In this document: positions 1 to 9,564 of the stretch, piece after piece | Numbering within the stretch: the first letter of the stretch is position 1 | Layout of the letters: every line of letters starts with the position of its first letter | Origin: a bacterium | GTDB taxonomy: Bacteria; Vulcanimicrobiota; Vulcanimicrobiia; Vulcanimicrobiales; Vulcanimicrobiaceae | DNA length: 64,000 nucleotides | Assembly (NCBI GenBank): GCA_021794205.1 | Contig: JAJYRH010000001.1 | Span: 1-64,000, forward strand | Reading direction: 5' to 3' | Notes under the pieces: generated by a model | What the model was told of the DNA's origin: nothing | Database searches by the model: none | The model's input: only the letters and a program-made list of their open reading frames with translations | Program-made: the position numbers and the translations under genes

Positions 1-120
1 CGCATGAGCCCGTTGCACCATCATTTCGAACTCGGCGGCATGAACGAACTCGAAGTGACGACGCGTTTCTGGGGCATCTCGACGGTACTCGCGGCGCTCG
101 GCTGGTGGATCGCGAAATGA
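1..120 (+). CDS. mraY: MraY, C-terminal end (partial)
   Basis: The window opens inside phospho-MurNAc-pentapeptide translocase, the membrane enzyme that makes lipid I from UDP-MurNAc-pentapeptide and undecaprenyl phosphate. Only the last 39 residues are present. They contain the hallmark [10 protein letters not shown] segment with its triple histidine, then an E-x-x-V-x-x-RFW stretch and a last hydrophobic helix ending in WWIAK. The stop codon TGA overlaps the ATG of murD as ATGA. The position directly before murD is the classical dcw order, which supports the call although most of the gene lies outside the window. Confidence 0.9.
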   Translation, partial: RMSPLHHHFELGGMNELEVTTRFWGISTVLAALGWWIAK

Positions 121-1472
121 GCGACGCACCTCAGCGCGCCTTGGTGATCGGTCTCGGGAAGAGCGGCATCGCCGCCTGCGAAGTGCTGCGCGAGCGGCGG
201 TGGGAGGTGCTCGCAACAGACCAATCGCCCGAGCGCATCCCCGATGCGATCGCGCACGTCGCCGCGCTCGGGGTTTCATTCGTCGCGATCGACGCCTTGC
301 TCGACGCGCTCCATGGCGACGAAATCGCGGTGCTCTCGCCCGGCGTTCCGCCGAGCGCGCTCCCGGTCGCGATCGCGTGGGGGAAGGGCTGCACCGTGCT
401 CGGCGAGGTCGAAATCGCCGCCCGCTTCGCGCGAGCGCCGATTCTCGGCGTCACCGGAACGAAAGGGAAATCGACGACGAGTGCGCTGCTCGCGCACCTG
501 TTGCGTGCCGCCGGCAAAAAGGCGGCGCTCGGCGGGAATATCGGCGCTCCCTTGATTCGCGAAGTGCTTCCCGAGGGGCTCGACGCCATCGTCGCGGAGC
601 TCTCCTCGTTCCAACTCGAGAGCATCGATCGTTTCCATCCGCGCGTCGCGGTGCTGCTCAATCTCTCGCCCGATCATCTCGACCGCTACGGATCGATGGA
701 TGAATACGCCTCGGCGAAATTCCGTATCGTCGAAAACGCACGTGCGGGGGATACGCTCGTCGCCAACCGCGACGACCAACGCATTTGGTGTTTCGCGCGC
801 AGCGTTGCCGGGAAAATGACGACGATCGATTTCTCGCTCGTCGATCCCGACGCGCGCATCGCGCTCCGCGGCGAGAGCATCGTCGATACGCGGGCCGGAA
901 ACGTGCTCGCCGAGATCGCCGACGTACCGCTCTTGGGACGGCACAATCTCGCCAACGCGATGGCGGCGCTCGCCGCCGCGCTCGCGTTCGGCGTCGACCC
1001 GCACGTATTTCCGGCGGCGTTGCGTGGCTTCACCGGCATGGCGCACCGCTTGCAGCCCGTCGCCGAGATCGCCGGCGTTCGCTATATCGACGATTCGAAA
1101 GCGACCAACCCCGAAGCGGCGATCGCCGCGCTCGAAGCGTTCGCCGACCCCGTCGTCGCGATCGTCGGCGGGCGCGCGAAAGGGACCGCATTCGGCGCCT
1201 TCGGCGACGCGCTCGCGCGGCACGCGCGTGCGGTGTTGGTGATCGGCGAAGCGGCGGACGAAATGATCGCGGCGGTTGCAGGGCGCGTGCCCTGCGAACG
1301 CGCCGAAACGATCGAAGCGGCGGTGGAGCGCGCGCGCGAACTCGCCCACTCGGGCGACGTCGTCCTGCTCTCGCCGGCCTGCGCCTCGTTCGACATGTTC
1401 CGCTCCGCAGAGGATCGCGGCGAACGATTTGCCGCCGCGGTGCGCTCGCTCGCCGGGGGTTCCCGTGCGTAA
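117..1472 (+). CDS. murD: UDP-N-acetylmuramoylalanine--D-glutamate ligase
   Basis: Cytoplasmic Mur ligase that adds D-glutamate to UDP-MurNAc-L-Ala using ATP. The 451-residue length is normal. An N-terminal Rossmann-like domain carries GLGKSG near residue 13. The ATP loop GTKGKSTT is near residue 115, the metal/carbamoyl-lysine region [12 protein letters not shown] follows near 190, and the C-terminal ligase domain has DDSKATNP and [11 protein letters not shown] chose the ATG at 117, which overlaps the mraY stop, over an in-frame GTG at 105, because ATGA coupling is the rule in this operon. The 3' end overlaps the ftsW start by 8 bases. Confidence 0.95.
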   Translation: MSDAPQRALVIGLGKSGIAACEVLRERRWEVLATDQSPERIPDAIAHVAALGVSFVAIDALLDALHGDEIAVLSPGVPPSALPVAIAWGKGCTVLGEVEIAARFARAPILGVTGTKGKSTTSALLAHLLRAAGKKAALGGNIGAPLIREVLPEGLDAIVAELSSFQLESIDRFHPRVAVLLNLSPDHLDRYGSMDEYASAKFRIVENARAGDTLVANRDDQRIWCFARSVAGKMTTIDFSLVDPDARIALRGESIVDTRAGNVLAEIADVPLLGRHNLANAMAALAAALAFGVDPHVFPAALRGFTGMAHRLQPVAEIAGVRYIDDSKATNPEAAIAALEAFADPVVAIVGGRAKGTAFGAFGDALARHARAVLVIGEAADEMIAAVAGRVPCERAETIEAAVERARELAHSGDVVLLSPACASFDMFRSAEDRGERFAAAVRSLAGGSRA

Positions 1473-2637
1473 CGCCGCGCGCGTCGCGCCGCCGCCGCGC
1501 CTCTCGCGCAAGCCCGAACGGCGCGCCCCGCGCGCCTACGAAAGTGCGCCGCCCGATGCGATTCTCTTCATCAGCGTCGCCTGTCTGGTCGCGATCGGTA
1601 TGGTGATGGTCTTCTCGGCGTCGAGCACGACGGCGTACGCCGTGCATCACGACGTCGCGTATTTCTTCAAGCGCCAATTGATGTGGCTCGGGGTCGGCTG
1701 CGTCGCCGCGTGGGGCGCCTTCCGAATCGATTACACGAAGCTGCGCACCTACGCCCCCGCGCTCTTTATCGCCACCTCGCTCGCGCTGTTCGCGGTGCTC
1801 GTGCCGCATCTCGGGGCGAGCGTGAACGGCTCGCGCCGCTGGCTCGGGCTCTCATCGCTCTCCATCCAACCCTCGGAGTTCGCGAAGCTCACGCTCGTGT
1901 TCTTTCTCGCGGTTCGGCTTGCCGATATGGGCGAGCGCATTCGCTCGTTGACCAGCGGCGTCGTTCCCTTACTCGGCGCGATCTTCGTCGTCGCGTTGCT
2001 GATTCAACGCGAGCCCGATATGGGAACCGCGAGCATCATCGTGGCGATCGGCTTCATCATGCTCTTCGTCGCCGGCGCGCGCATACCGCACCTGCTGATC
2101 GGGATCTTCTCAACCGCGCCCTTCGTCATCTATTCCATCTTCGCGCATTCCTACCAACGCGAACGGATCCTCGCGTTTCTCAACCCGTGGAAAGACCCGC
2201 TCAATTACGGGTTCCATATCGTGCAATCGCTCTACGCGCTCGGCTCGGGCGGCTGGTGGGGCGTCGGCTTGGGTGCCTCCCGCGAAAAATTCTTCTATTT
2301 GCCCGAGCAATACACCGATTTTATTTTTTCGATCGTCGGTGAAGAGCTGGGTTTGATCGGCACGCTCACCGTCGTCGCGCTCTTTCTCGTCTTCGCAACG
2401 CGTGCGGTGAACATCGCGATGCGCGCCGAAGATCGCTTCGGGTATTTTCTCGCGCTGGGATGCACCGCGCTGATCGTCGTGCAAGCCTTCATCAATATCG
2501 GCGTGGTCACGTCGTCGTGGCCGGTCACCGGCGTGCCGCTGCCGTTCATTTCGTTCGGCGGCAGCGCGCTGGTCGTCGATCTCATCGCCGTCGCACTGAT
2601 CGCCAACGTCGGGCGCCGCCGCCGCATAGGGAGTTAG
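1465..2637 (+). CDS. ftsW: Lipid II polymerase / division protein FtsW
   Basis: SEDS-family integral membrane glycosyltransferase that polymerises lipid II during septal peptidoglycan synthesis. About 390 residues from the GTG at 1465, which overlaps murD. A short arginine/proline-rich cytoplasmic tail (about 30 residues) is followed by about ten membrane segments. Family landmarks are visible: VMVFSASS in the first helix, the NGSRRWLG loop near residue 120, the QREPDMGT aspartate segment, and the C-terminal GVPLPFISFGGSAL signature. The open frame extends further upstream but would run through murD, so the GTG is the sensible start. RodA is the alternative, but the position between murD and murG points to FtsW. 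Confidence 0.93.
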   Translation: MRNAARVAPPPRLSRKPERRAPRAYESAPPDAILFISVACLVAIGMVMVFSASSTTAYAVHHDVAYFFKRQLMWLGVGCVAAWGAFRIDYTKLRTYAPALFIATSLALFAVLVPHLGASVNGSRRWLGLSSLSIQPSEFAKLTLVFFLAVRLADMGERIRSLTSGVVPLLGAIFVVALLIQREPDMGTASIIVAIGFIMLFVAGARIPHLLIGIFSTAPFVIYSIFAHSYQRERILAFLNPWKDPLNYGFHIVQSLYALGSGGWWGVGLGASREKFFYLPEQYTDFIFSIVGEELGLIGTLTVVALFLVFATRAVNIAMRAEDRFGYFLALGCTALIVVQAFINIGVVTSSWPVTGVPLPFISFGGSALVVDLIAVALIANVGRRRRIGS

Positions 2638-2640
2638 CGC

Positions 2641-3759
2641 GTGCGCATCCTCTTCGCCGGAGGGGGCACGGGCGGACACATCTATCCCGCGGTCGCCATC
2701 GCGGACGCCGTGCGCGAACGCGATGGAGCGGGCGCGCGTATCGCCTTCGTCGGCACCGCAGATCGCCTCGAAGCGCGCCTCGTTCCGCAGGCGGGATATC
2801 CGCTGCACTGCATCGCGGCGCGCCCGTTGCGCCGCGACCGCATCGGTGCGGCGTTGGGAACGGCGTTCGTCAACGGGTGGGGTGTGCTGCAAGCGTTCGG
2901 CGTGCTGCTCCGCGAGCGCCCGGAGATCGTCATCGCGACCGGGGGCTACGTCTGCTTTCCACTCGTCGTCGCGGCGCGTGCGCTGCGCGCGTTGCGCGTA
3001 TCGCGCGCGAAGATCGCGCTGCTCGAACCCAACGCACAGCCCGGGCTCACCAATCGCCTCCTCGCGCCCTTCGTCGATGAAGTGTGGGGAGCGCTGCCGC
3101 AGGGCGACCCGCGCTTCGGAGCGCGCTATCGCTGTACCGGCGTGCCGATTCGCGGCTCGCTGCGTTCGCTGCCGCCGCGAGCGACGGCGATCGAACGGCT
3201 CGGGCTCGACCCGCAGCGGCGCACCCTGCTCGCGATGGGCGGCAGCCAGGGTGCGCGTTCGCTCAACGACGCGCTCGTCGGCGCGATCGCCGCGGGGCTG
3301 CTCCCCACGGGTTGGCAGGTGCTGCACCTGACCGGCGAGCGCGAGTACGATCGCGTGCGCGCGCGGCTCCCCGCGGCGGCTGCCGGCGCCCTCCGCCCCT
3401 ACCTCGACGATCCCGCCGACGCATTCGCGGTCGCCGATCTGGTGCTCGCGCGCGCGGGCGCCTCGACGCTCGCCGAACTCATCGCGCTCGCTCTGCCGGC
3501 GATCCTGGTGCCCTACCCGCATGCCGCCGAGGGGCACCAAAGCGCGAACGCTCGGGCCCTCGAAGGCGCCGGGGCGGCGGTGACGATCGCCGACGAGGAG
3601 CTCACCGCCGCCTCGCTCGGCGCGTTGCTCGCTCGCATCTGCGCGCCCGAAGCGCTGGCGCGGCTCCGCGCGGCGATTGCGACTTTACGCACCCCCGAGC
3701 CAACGGCGCTGATTCTTGCGCGGATAGCGACGCTCGCGGGGCGAAATACCCAAACGTGA
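2641..3759 (+). CDS. murG: UDP-GlcNAc:lipid I N-acetylglucosaminyltransferase
   Basis: Peripheral inner-membrane GT28 glycosyltransferase that turns lipid I into lipid II. 372 residues from a GTG three bases after the ftsW stop. The N-terminal GGGTGGHIYPAVAIA glycine loop, the second GGSQGARSLND loop near residue 200, and the C-terminal ARAGASTLAEL / LVPYPHAAEGHQ UDP-GlcNAc-binding region are all present and in the standard order. Its TGA overlaps the next GTG (GTGA), so murC translation is probably coupled to it. Confidence 0.95.
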   Translation: MRILFAGGGTGGHIYPAVAIADAVRERDGAGARIAFVGTADRLEARLVPQAGYPLHCIAARPLRRDRIGAALGTAFVNGWGVLQAFGVLLRERPEIVIATGGYVCFPLVVAARALRALRVSRAKIALLEPNAQPGLTNRLLAPFVDEVWGALPQGDPRFGARYRCTGVPIRGSLRSLPPRATAIERLGLDPQRRTLLAMGGSQGARSLNDALVGAIAAGLLPTGWQVLHLTGEREYDRVRARLPAAAAGALRPYLDDPADAFAVADLVLARAGASTLAELIALALPAILVPYPHAAEGHQSANARALEGAGAAVTIADEELTAASLGALLARICAPEALARLRAAIATLRTPEPTALILARIATLAGRNTQT

Positions 3760-5138
3760 GCAAGAGCGTGCGCCGACACTTTATCGGCATCGGCGGAATC
3801 GGAATGAGCGCGCTCGCGCGCATTCTGCTCGCGCGCGGCGAAAGCGTTGCGGGATCCGATCTTGCCGAGAGCGATCTGCTCGAACAATTACGTGCCGAGG
3901 GCGCGCGCATCTACGTCGGCCACGATGCCGATTCGCTCGGCGATGCCGAAGAAGTGATCGTCAGCTCCGCGATCGATCGCGATAATCCGGAGTTCCGCGA
4001 AGCGCGTCGCCGCAAGATTCCCGTGGTCCACCGCGGCGAATTGCTCGCCCGCATCGCGAGCCGGCGCGACGGCATCGCGATCTGCGGAACGCACGGCAAG
4101 ACCACGACCACCGCGATGGTGCACGCAATGTTACGCGCCGGCGGGATCGACGCGGGGCTCGTGCTCGGTGGAATCGATCCGCAGTTGGGACGCAACGCCG
4201 TCGACGGCAGCTCGCCGTGGTTCGTCTGCGAAGCCGACGAATCGGATGGATCGTTTGCATTATTGCAGCCGCGCATTGCGACGATCAATAATATCGAGAA
4301 CGACCATCTCAATTCCGACGACGAACTACCGCGCCTTATCGATGCCTTCGGAGAATTTCTCGGTCGCTTACCCGCCGAGGGTGCGGCGGTCGTCGGCATC
4401 GACAACGCGAACTCGGCCTCGCTCGCCGCCCTTCCGCGCGCGGCGCGCACCATCACGTTCGGCATGACCGCGCTCGCCGATGTGACGGCGGCAAACGTCA
4501 CCTTCGCGGGATTGAGCACGCACTTCGATCTCGTCGTGCGCGGCGAACGCCGCGGCACCGTCACGCTGAACGTGCCCGGCGCGATCAACGTGCTCAACGC
4601 ACTCGCCGCTATCGCCGTCGCCGAAGAGATCGGGGTGCCGTTTGCAGCGGTGGCGACGGGGTTACGCAATTTTTGCGGCGTGCGCCGCCGTTTCGATATT
4701 CTCGCGCGCGGACAACGCCTTACCGTCGTCGACGATTACGCGCATCATCCCACCGCGGTGCGCGCGACGATAGCCGCAGCGCGCAATTACCACTCCGGGC
4801 CGCTCGTGGTGGCGTTTCAGCCGCACCGCTTCTCGCGTACCGGCTATCTCGCGCGCGATTTTGCCGACGCGCTGCGCGGCGCCGACCGCGTCTATCTCAC
4901 GCCGATCTACGCCGCCTCCGAGGCCCCGATTCCCGGCATCAGCGAACGCTCCATCGGCGATCGCCTAAGTGAATTCGGCGTCGACGTTCGCTACGTCGCG
5001 CGCGTCGAAGAGCTCGTCGAACGCATCGAAGACGAATCGCCGCCGGGAACGCTCGCGTTGATGCTCGGCGCGGGCTCCATTACGCGAAGCGCGGCGCTGC
5101 TCGCCGAGCGCGCGATGCCGACGGCGGCACTCCGGTGA
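3756..5138 (+). CDS. murC: UDP-N-acetylmuramate--L-alanine ligase
   Basis: First amino-acid-adding Mur ligase (UDP-MurNAc + L-Ala + ATP). The 460-residue protein starts at the GTG at 3756 inside a GTGA overlap with murG; the longer open frame upstream is only read-through across murG. Visible motifs are the dinucleotide-like GIGGIGMSALA at the N-terminus, P-loop CGTHGKTTTTAM near residue 112, EADESDGSF, NIENDHLN, then DDYAHHPTAVRA and QPHRFSRT in the C-terminal domain. All are textbook MurC. Confidence 0.95.
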   Translation: MSKSVRRHFIGIGGIGMSALARILLARGESVAGSDLAESDLLEQLRAEGARIYVGHDADSLGDAEEVIVSSAIDRDNPEFREARRRKIPVVHRGELLARIASRRDGIAICGTHGKTTTTAMVHAMLRAGGIDAGLVLGGIDPQLGRNAVDGSSPWFVCEADESDGSFALLQPRIATINNIENDHLNSDDELPRLIDAFGEFLGRLPAEGAAVVGIDNANSASLAALPRAARTITFGMTALADVTAANVTFAGLSTHFDLVVRGERRGTVTLNVPGAINVLNALAAIAVAEEIGVPFAAVATGLRNFCGVRRRFDILARGQRLTVVDDYAHHPTAVRATIAAARNYHSGPLVVAFQPHRFSRTGYLARDFADALRGADRVYLTPIYAASEAPIPGISERSIGDRLSEFGVDVRYVARVEELVERIEDESPPGTLALMLGAGSITRSAALLAERAMPTAALR

Positions 5139-6118
5139 GCCTCACGACGGCGTCGAGCATGAAAACGCTGCTCGACGACGACGACCGTGCGATGCTGCGC
5201 GAGATCCTCGCCGATCGCGTCGCATTCGACGAACCGCTCGCGCCGTACACGTCGTGGAAGATCGGCGGCCCCGCCGACGCCTTCGCGCAACTCGAGCGCG
5301 AAAACGAACTCTCCGCCATTCTCACGCACTGCGTGCGCCGCCGCTTGCCGTGGTTCGTCTTGGGAAGCGGCAGCAATCTGCTCGTCGGCGACGGCGGCAT
5401 TCGCGGCATCGTGTTGCGCCTGGGAGGCGATTTTGCGCGCGTCGAGGTGCGCGCGACCGAGGAGTGCGTGCGCGTCGTCGCCGGCGCCTCGGCGTCGATG
5501 GCGGCGATCACCGCGCGCGCCGCGAGTGCGGGCGCCGTCGGCATCGGTTCGTTGGCGGGGATTCCCGGAACGCTCGGCGGTTCGTTACGGATGAACGCCG
5601 GCACCGACCGCGAGATGGGCGATTTTATTCGCGACGTGCGCGTGCAATCGCCGAGCCGCCCCGCACCGCACTCGGTCGACGTGCGCTATTTTTACCGGCA
5701 CACCAGCCTCGCTCGCGACGCGGTGGTAGTGGGAGCCGAACTTGCGTTCGCGCGCGGCGACGCGCACGCCGTGCGCGAGGAGATGCAGGCCCGGCTCGTC
5801 CGCCGCAAACAAACCCAGCCGATCGCGCTCCCCAACGCAGGGTCGTGCTTTCGCAATCCGGAAGGCGATAAGGCCGCACGGCTGATCGAGGCCGTCGGGG
5901 CGAAGGGTTGGCGCGAGGGCGATGCGGAAGTCTCACCGCTCCACGCGAACTTTATTAATAATCTCGGCGCAGCGAGTGCCTGCGACGTCGCAACGCTGCT
6001 CGCACGCGTTCGGCGCGCGGTCTTCGAACGTTTCGATATCGGATTGGAGCTGGAGGTACATCTCGTGGGTGTTTTTATCGATCGCGAATGGGATGGAGGC
6101 CATGGCCGAGTTGCGTAA
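5135..6118 (+). CDS. murB: UDP-N-acetylenolpyruvoylglucosamine reductase
   Basis: FAD-dependent, NADPH-using reductase that makes UDP-MurNAc. 327 residues from a GTG overlapping the murC stop. FAD-binding motifs include SWKIGGPAD, GSGSNLLVGD and GIPGTLGGSLRMNAG; the substrate/proton-donor segment GSCFRNP and the C-terminal HANFI region follow. The first nine residues may be dispensable, because an in-frame ATG occurs at residue 9. murB sits between murC and ddl, as in many dcw clusters. Confidence 0.94.
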   Translation: MSLTTASSMKTLLDDDDRAMLREILADRVAFDEPLAPYTSWKIGGPADAFAQLERENELSAILTHCVRRRLPWFVLGSGSNLLVGDGGIRGIVLRLGGDFARVEVRATEECVRVVAGASASMAAITARAASAGAVGIGSLAGIPGTLGGSLRMNAGTDREMGDFIRDVRVQSPSRPAPHSVDVRYFYRHTSLARDAVVVGAELAFARGDAHAVREEMQARLVRRKQTQPIALPNAGSCFRNPEGDKAARLIEAVGAKGWREGDAEVSPLHANFINNLGAASACDVATLLARVRRAVFERFDIGLELEVHLVGVFIDREWDGGHGRVA

Positions 6119-7046
6119 GGCGCGCGTCGCGGTGGTGATGGGCGGCAAGAGCGCCGAACGCGAGATTTCGATCGCGAGCGGTACGCCCGTCGCGCGTGCG
6201 TTAGGGGCGCTCGGCTACGACGCCCATTCGATCGATTACGACGAACGCTTCATCGACGCGATTCGTACGCTCGCGCCCGACGTCGTCTTCAACGCGTTGC
6301 ACGGCACCGGCGGAGAGGACGGCGAGATGCAGGGCGTGCTCGACCATCTCGGCGTCGCCTATACCGGCAGCGGAATCGCGGCCTGTGCGCTGGCGATGGA
6401 TAAGCACCTCGTCAAGAAACTCTTTGCCGCCGAAGGGCTCCCGACCGCGGCGTGGGATCACTTCGATCTCGACGGCGGCGCGTTGCCCTTGCTGCCGGGC
6501 TCGCTCGATCTTCCGCTGGTGGTGAAGCCGCGCTACGAAGGCTCCTCCATCGGCGTGCGTATCGTCCGCACGCACGAACAATGGAGCGCCGCGGTGATCG
6601 AACTCTCGCGCAGCTACGGTTGCGTGCTCGCCGAAGAATTTATCGCCGGGCGCGAATTTACGTGCGCGGTGTTGGGCGAGGAGGCGTTACCGGTCGTCGA
6701 GATCGTCGCCAATCGCGACGGCTTCTATTCTACCGATGCAAAATACGAACCGGGCGGCAGCACGCATATCGCGCCGGCGAAGATCGACGCCGATCTCGCT
6801 TCGCGCATGCAGATGCTCGCGCTCTCCGCGCACCGATTGTTGGGAATGCGCGATTATTCGCGCACCGATTTTATCGTCAGCGAACAGAACCGCCCGTATT
6901 TATTGGAGATTAACGCGCTGCCGGGGCTCACGCCCACCTCGCTGTTGCCCGATGCGGCGGCCGCCGTGGGGATCGGCTTCGACGCGCTCGTCGAACGGAT
7001 CGTCGGCTACGCGCTCGCCCGGGCGAGGCGCCGTAACGCCGCATAG
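6102..7046 (+). CDS. ddl: D-alanine--D-alanine ligase
   Basis: ATP-grasp ligase making the D-Ala-D-Ala end of the murein stem peptide; its substrate comes from alanine racemase, encoded at 12478-13599. About 314 residues. MGGKSAEREIS at the N-terminus, NALHGTGGEDG near residue 65, KPRYEGSSIGV, the EFIAGREFT segment and the metal/Mg-ATP motif YLLEINALPGLTPTSL are diagnostic. Two in-frame ATGs exist, 6093 and 6102. I prefer 6102 (MAELRKARVAVV), but neither has a clearly spaced Shine-Dalgarno. The gene overlaps the end of murB by 17 bases and appears to be the last gene of the murein run. Confidence 0.93.
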   Translation: MAELRKARVAVVMGGKSAEREISIASGTPVARALGALGYDAHSIDYDERFIDAIRTLAPDVVFNALHGTGGEDGEMQGVLDHLGVAYTGSGIAACALAMDKHLVKKLFAAEGLPTAAWDHFDLDGGALPLLPGSLDLPLVVKPRYEGSSIGVRIVRTHEQWSAAVIELSRSYGCVLAEEFIAGREFTCAVLGEEALPVVEIVANRDGFYSTDAKYEPGGSTHIAPAKIDADLASRMQMLALSAHRLLGMRDYSRTDFIVSEQNRPYLLEINALPGLTPTSLLPDAAAAVGIGFDALVERIVGYALARARRRNAA

Positions 7047-7172
7047 CGTTTCGCTTTCGGCAAATGCGACGTTGGTCGCACGATAAGGCTCCAACCGTAT
7101 GGGAACCTGCAGGGCGGGGCAAGAAGAAGATGCCCCGAGCATTCTATCGTCAAGATATCGACCGGAGGTATC
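7047..7172 (+). promoter_or_regulatory. Leader/intergenic region before citrate synthase
   Basis: This 126-base gap separates the murein operon from the citrate synthase-his genes. It holds two small hairpins: TGCGAC/GTCGCA with a GTTG loop at 7065-7080, and CGGGGC/GCCCCG around an A/G-rich loop at 7115-7137. A strong Shine-Dalgarno GGAGG lies at 7164-7168, four bases before the GTG at 7173. No hairpin is followed by a T run, so a terminator is not convincing, and I see no clean -35/-10 pair. It probably carries the promoter for the next operon. Confidence 0.35.
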
Positions 7173-8342
7173 GTGTCCAGTACGGGTTTAATCGTCGATC
7201 GCGGCCTTGAAGGCGTCGTCGTCGGCAGTACGTTGCTCTCGAACGTCGAGGGAAAAATCGGTCGTCTCACCTACCGCGGTTACGATATCGACGATCTCGC
7301 TCCGAACGCGACCTTTGAAGAGGTCGTGCATTTGTTATTGTTCGGAAATCTTCCGACGAGCGAGGAGCTCGACCACCTGAAACGCGAGATCGGCACCCGC
7401 CGCATGTTGCCCGAGCCGCTGATCGACGGGATGCGTCGCTCGCCGAAGACGGCGTGGCCGATGGATGTGCTGCGCACGGTTGCGAGCGGTTTGGCGTTGT
7501 TCTCGCCGGTCAATCGCGTCGGCGAGCACGTCTCCGACGTCCACACCGCGATCGAATTGATTGCGAAAATGCCGACGATCTTAGCCGCCTGGGATCGCAT
7601 TCGCCGCGACCTCGATCCGATCGAGCCGCGCAACGATCTCTCGCAAGCCGCGAACTTCCTCTACATGCGTACCGGCAAGATGCCTGCCGAAATCGAAGCG
7701 AAGGCGCTCGACACCTATCTCGTTCTGCTCGCCGATCACTCCTATAACGCCTCGACCTTCTCCGCCCGCGTTACCGCTTCGACGCGCGCCGATATCTACG
7801 CCGCCGTCACCGCGGCGCTCGCGACGCTCGAAGGCGATCTGCACGGCGGTGCGGCGAGCGCGGCCTTCAATACGTTGCTCTCGGTCGGCTCGCCCGATCG
7901 CGCGGAGATCTACGTGCGCGACGCGTTGGGACGCGGGGAGCGCATCATGGGCATGGGACACCGCGAATATCGCGTTCGCGATCCGCGCGCGCGCCATCTC
8001 GAAGTGAAGGCGAAAGAACTCTCGGCCTACCGCGGCGATTCGCGCTGGTACGAGATCGCCCGCGCGCTCGAAGAAGCGAGCAATAAGGTGCTCAAGGAGA
8101 CCAAACCCGATAAGAGCATCTACGCGAACGTCGATTTCTACACCGCGCCGTTGCTCGCCGATCTCGGCATGCCGGGCGACGAATTCACGTGCATGTTCGC
8201 CTGCGGACGTATCGCCGGGTGGAGCGCGCACATTCTCGAACAGCTCGGCGACAATCGTTTGATTCGCCCGCAGGCGACCTACGAAGGCCCGGCACCGGGG
8301 CCGTTCGTACCGATCGCCGCGCGACCGGCCGTCAAGCACTGA
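7173..8342 (+). CDS. gltA: Citrate synthase (type II)
   Basis: Condenses acetyl-CoA with oxaloacetate, entering the TCA or glyoxylate cycle. 389 residues, the length of the short Gram-positive/archaeal class. The GTG start is supported by GGAGG four bases upstream. Catalytic regions are visible: LHGGAASAAFN (first active-site histidine), MGMGHREYRVRDPRA (second histidine, CoA contacts) and NVDFYTAPLLADLG (catalytic aspartate), with FACGRIAGWSAHILEQ near the end. 2-methylcitrate synthase is very similar and cannot be excluded. The four-base gap to hisB suggests one transcript. Confidence 0.9.
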   Translation: MSSTGLIVDRGLEGVVVGSTLLSNVEGKIGRLTYRGYDIDDLAPNATFEEVVHLLLFGNLPTSEELDHLKREIGTRRMLPEPLIDGMRRSPKTAWPMDVLRTVASGLALFSPVNRVGEHVSDVHTAIELIAKMPTILAAWDRIRRDLDPIEPRNDLSQAANFLYMRTGKMPAEIEAKALDTYLVLLADHSYNASTFSARVTASTRADIYAAVTAALATLEGDLHGGAASAAFNTLLSVGSPDRAEIYVRDALGRGERIMGMGHREYRVRDPRARHLEVKAKELSAYRGDSRWYEIARALEEASNKVLKETKPDKSIYANVDFYTAPLLADLGMPGDEFTCMFACGRIAGWSAHILEQLGDNRLIRPQATYEGPAPGPFVPIAARPAVKH

Positions 8343-8346
8343 TGCC

Positions 8347-8934
8347 GTGAGCGCCCCGGCGCGCGCGGCGCGGGTGAAGCGAGCGACCAAAGAGACCGAG
8401 ATCGATCTCGAGCTCGATCTCGACGGCGGCGACGTATCGATCGATACCGGAGTCGATTTCTTCGATCACATGCTGCACGCACTCGCGCTGCACGGTGGGA
8501 TGGGAATGAAACTGCGCGCGCGCGGCGACGGCATGGACAACCACCATCTCATCGAGGACGTCGGCATCGCACTCGGCCGTGCGATCTACGAAGCGCTCGG
8601 CGAGAAGCGCGGTATCGCGCGCTTCGGTTCGATCATGCTGCCGCTCGACGACGCGCTCGTCGCGGCGAGCATCGATATCTCCGGCCGCTCGTATCTCAAT
8701 TTTCGGGTCGAATTTTTGCGGAACGACCTCGGCGCGATGCCGACCGAGATGGTCGGCGAATTTTTCCGCGCGCTGAGCGACCACGCGCGCATAACGGTCC
8801 ACCTGATCGCCATGCACGGGCACGTCGCGCACCATCTCTGCGAAGCGACGTTCAAAGCGTTCGCGCGAGCCTTTGCGGCGGCGAAAACGATCGACGGCGA
8901 TAGGATCGCTTCGACGAAAGGGCTGCTGGAATAG
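8347..8934 (+). CDS. hisB: Imidazoleglycerol-phosphate dehydratase
   Basis: Manganese-dependent dehydratase, sixth step of histidine synthesis. 195 residues with a GTG start four bases after citrate synthase. The metal-binding histidine clusters are intact: DFFDHMLHALALHG, DNHHLIEDVGIALG and HVAHHLCEATFKAFARA. This is the monofunctional dehydratase; there is no histidinol-phosphatase domain. Followed after two bases by hisH. Confidence 0.95.
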   Translation: MSAPARAARVKRATKETEIDLELDLDGGDVSIDTGVDFFDHMLHALALHGGMGMKLRARGDGMDNHHLIEDVGIALGRAIYEALGEKRGIARFGSIMLPLDDALVAASIDISGRSYLNFRVEFLRNDLGAMPTEMVGEFFRALSDHARITVHLIAMHGHVAHHLCEATFKAFARAFAAAKTIDGDRIASTKGLLE

Positions 8935-8936
8935 CC

Positions 8937-9545
8937 GTGCCGCCTCGAATCGTCGCGATCGATTACGGCGGGGGCAACATCGGTTCGTTGGTTGGGGCAC
9001 TCCGTCGGCGCGCGATCGAACCGATCGTCACCGACGATCGCCTGGCGGTGCTGGAAGCCGATGCCGCATTTTTCCCCGGCGACGGCGCCTTCGCCGCAAC
9101 GATGCAGGCGCTGCGCGAACGCGGGCTCGATACCGCGATCTACGAGCGTATCGAGCGCGGGCGCCCCTTCTTCGGGATCTGCGTCGGCATGCAGGTGCTC
9201 TTCGAACGATCGAGCGAGTTCGACGGGGCGGCGGGCTTGGGAATTCTGCGCGGTGAGGTCGGCCGCTTCGAACGCGCTCCTCGCTTGCCGCACATGGGGT
9301 GGAATCGCCTGGAACCGACCGCCGCGCACCCGTTGCTCGCCGAGCTCGGCGAGGAAGAGTACGCGTACTTTCTCCATTCGTATCGCGCGCTGCCGGGAGC
9401 GGACTGCATCGCTACGGCGACGCATGGGGAACGCTTTGCGGCGGTCGTCGCGCACGGGGCCGCGGTAGGAACGCAATTCCATCCCGAAAAAAGTCAACGA
9501 ACGGGAGAGAAGATTCTCGACGCATTTCTTGCATCGCTGAACTAA
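8937..9545 (+). CDS. hisH: Imidazole glycerol phosphate synthase, glutaminase subunit
   Basis: Class I glutamine amidotransferase that feeds ammonia to HisF to make imidazole glycerol phosphate and AICAR. 202 residues. The N-terminus has IDYGGGNIGSLVGAL; the nucleophile is Cys82 in GICVGMQ, and the His/Glu pair is in GTQFHPEKS near the C-terminus. GTG start two bases after hisB. Its partner hisF is not in the window, so the his genes are only partly clustered here. Confidence 0.94.
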   Translation: MPPRIVAIDYGGGNIGSLVGALRRRAIEPIVTDDRLAVLEADAAFFPGDGAFAATMQALRERGLDTAIYERIERGRPFFGICVGMQVLFERSSEFDGAAGLGILRGEVGRFERAPRLPHMGWNRLEPTAAHPLLAELGEEEYAYFLHSYRALPGADCIATATHGERFAAVVAHGAAVGTQFHPEKSQRTGEKILDAFLASLN

Positions 9546-9564
9546 CGACGAAAGGAAGCCCACA

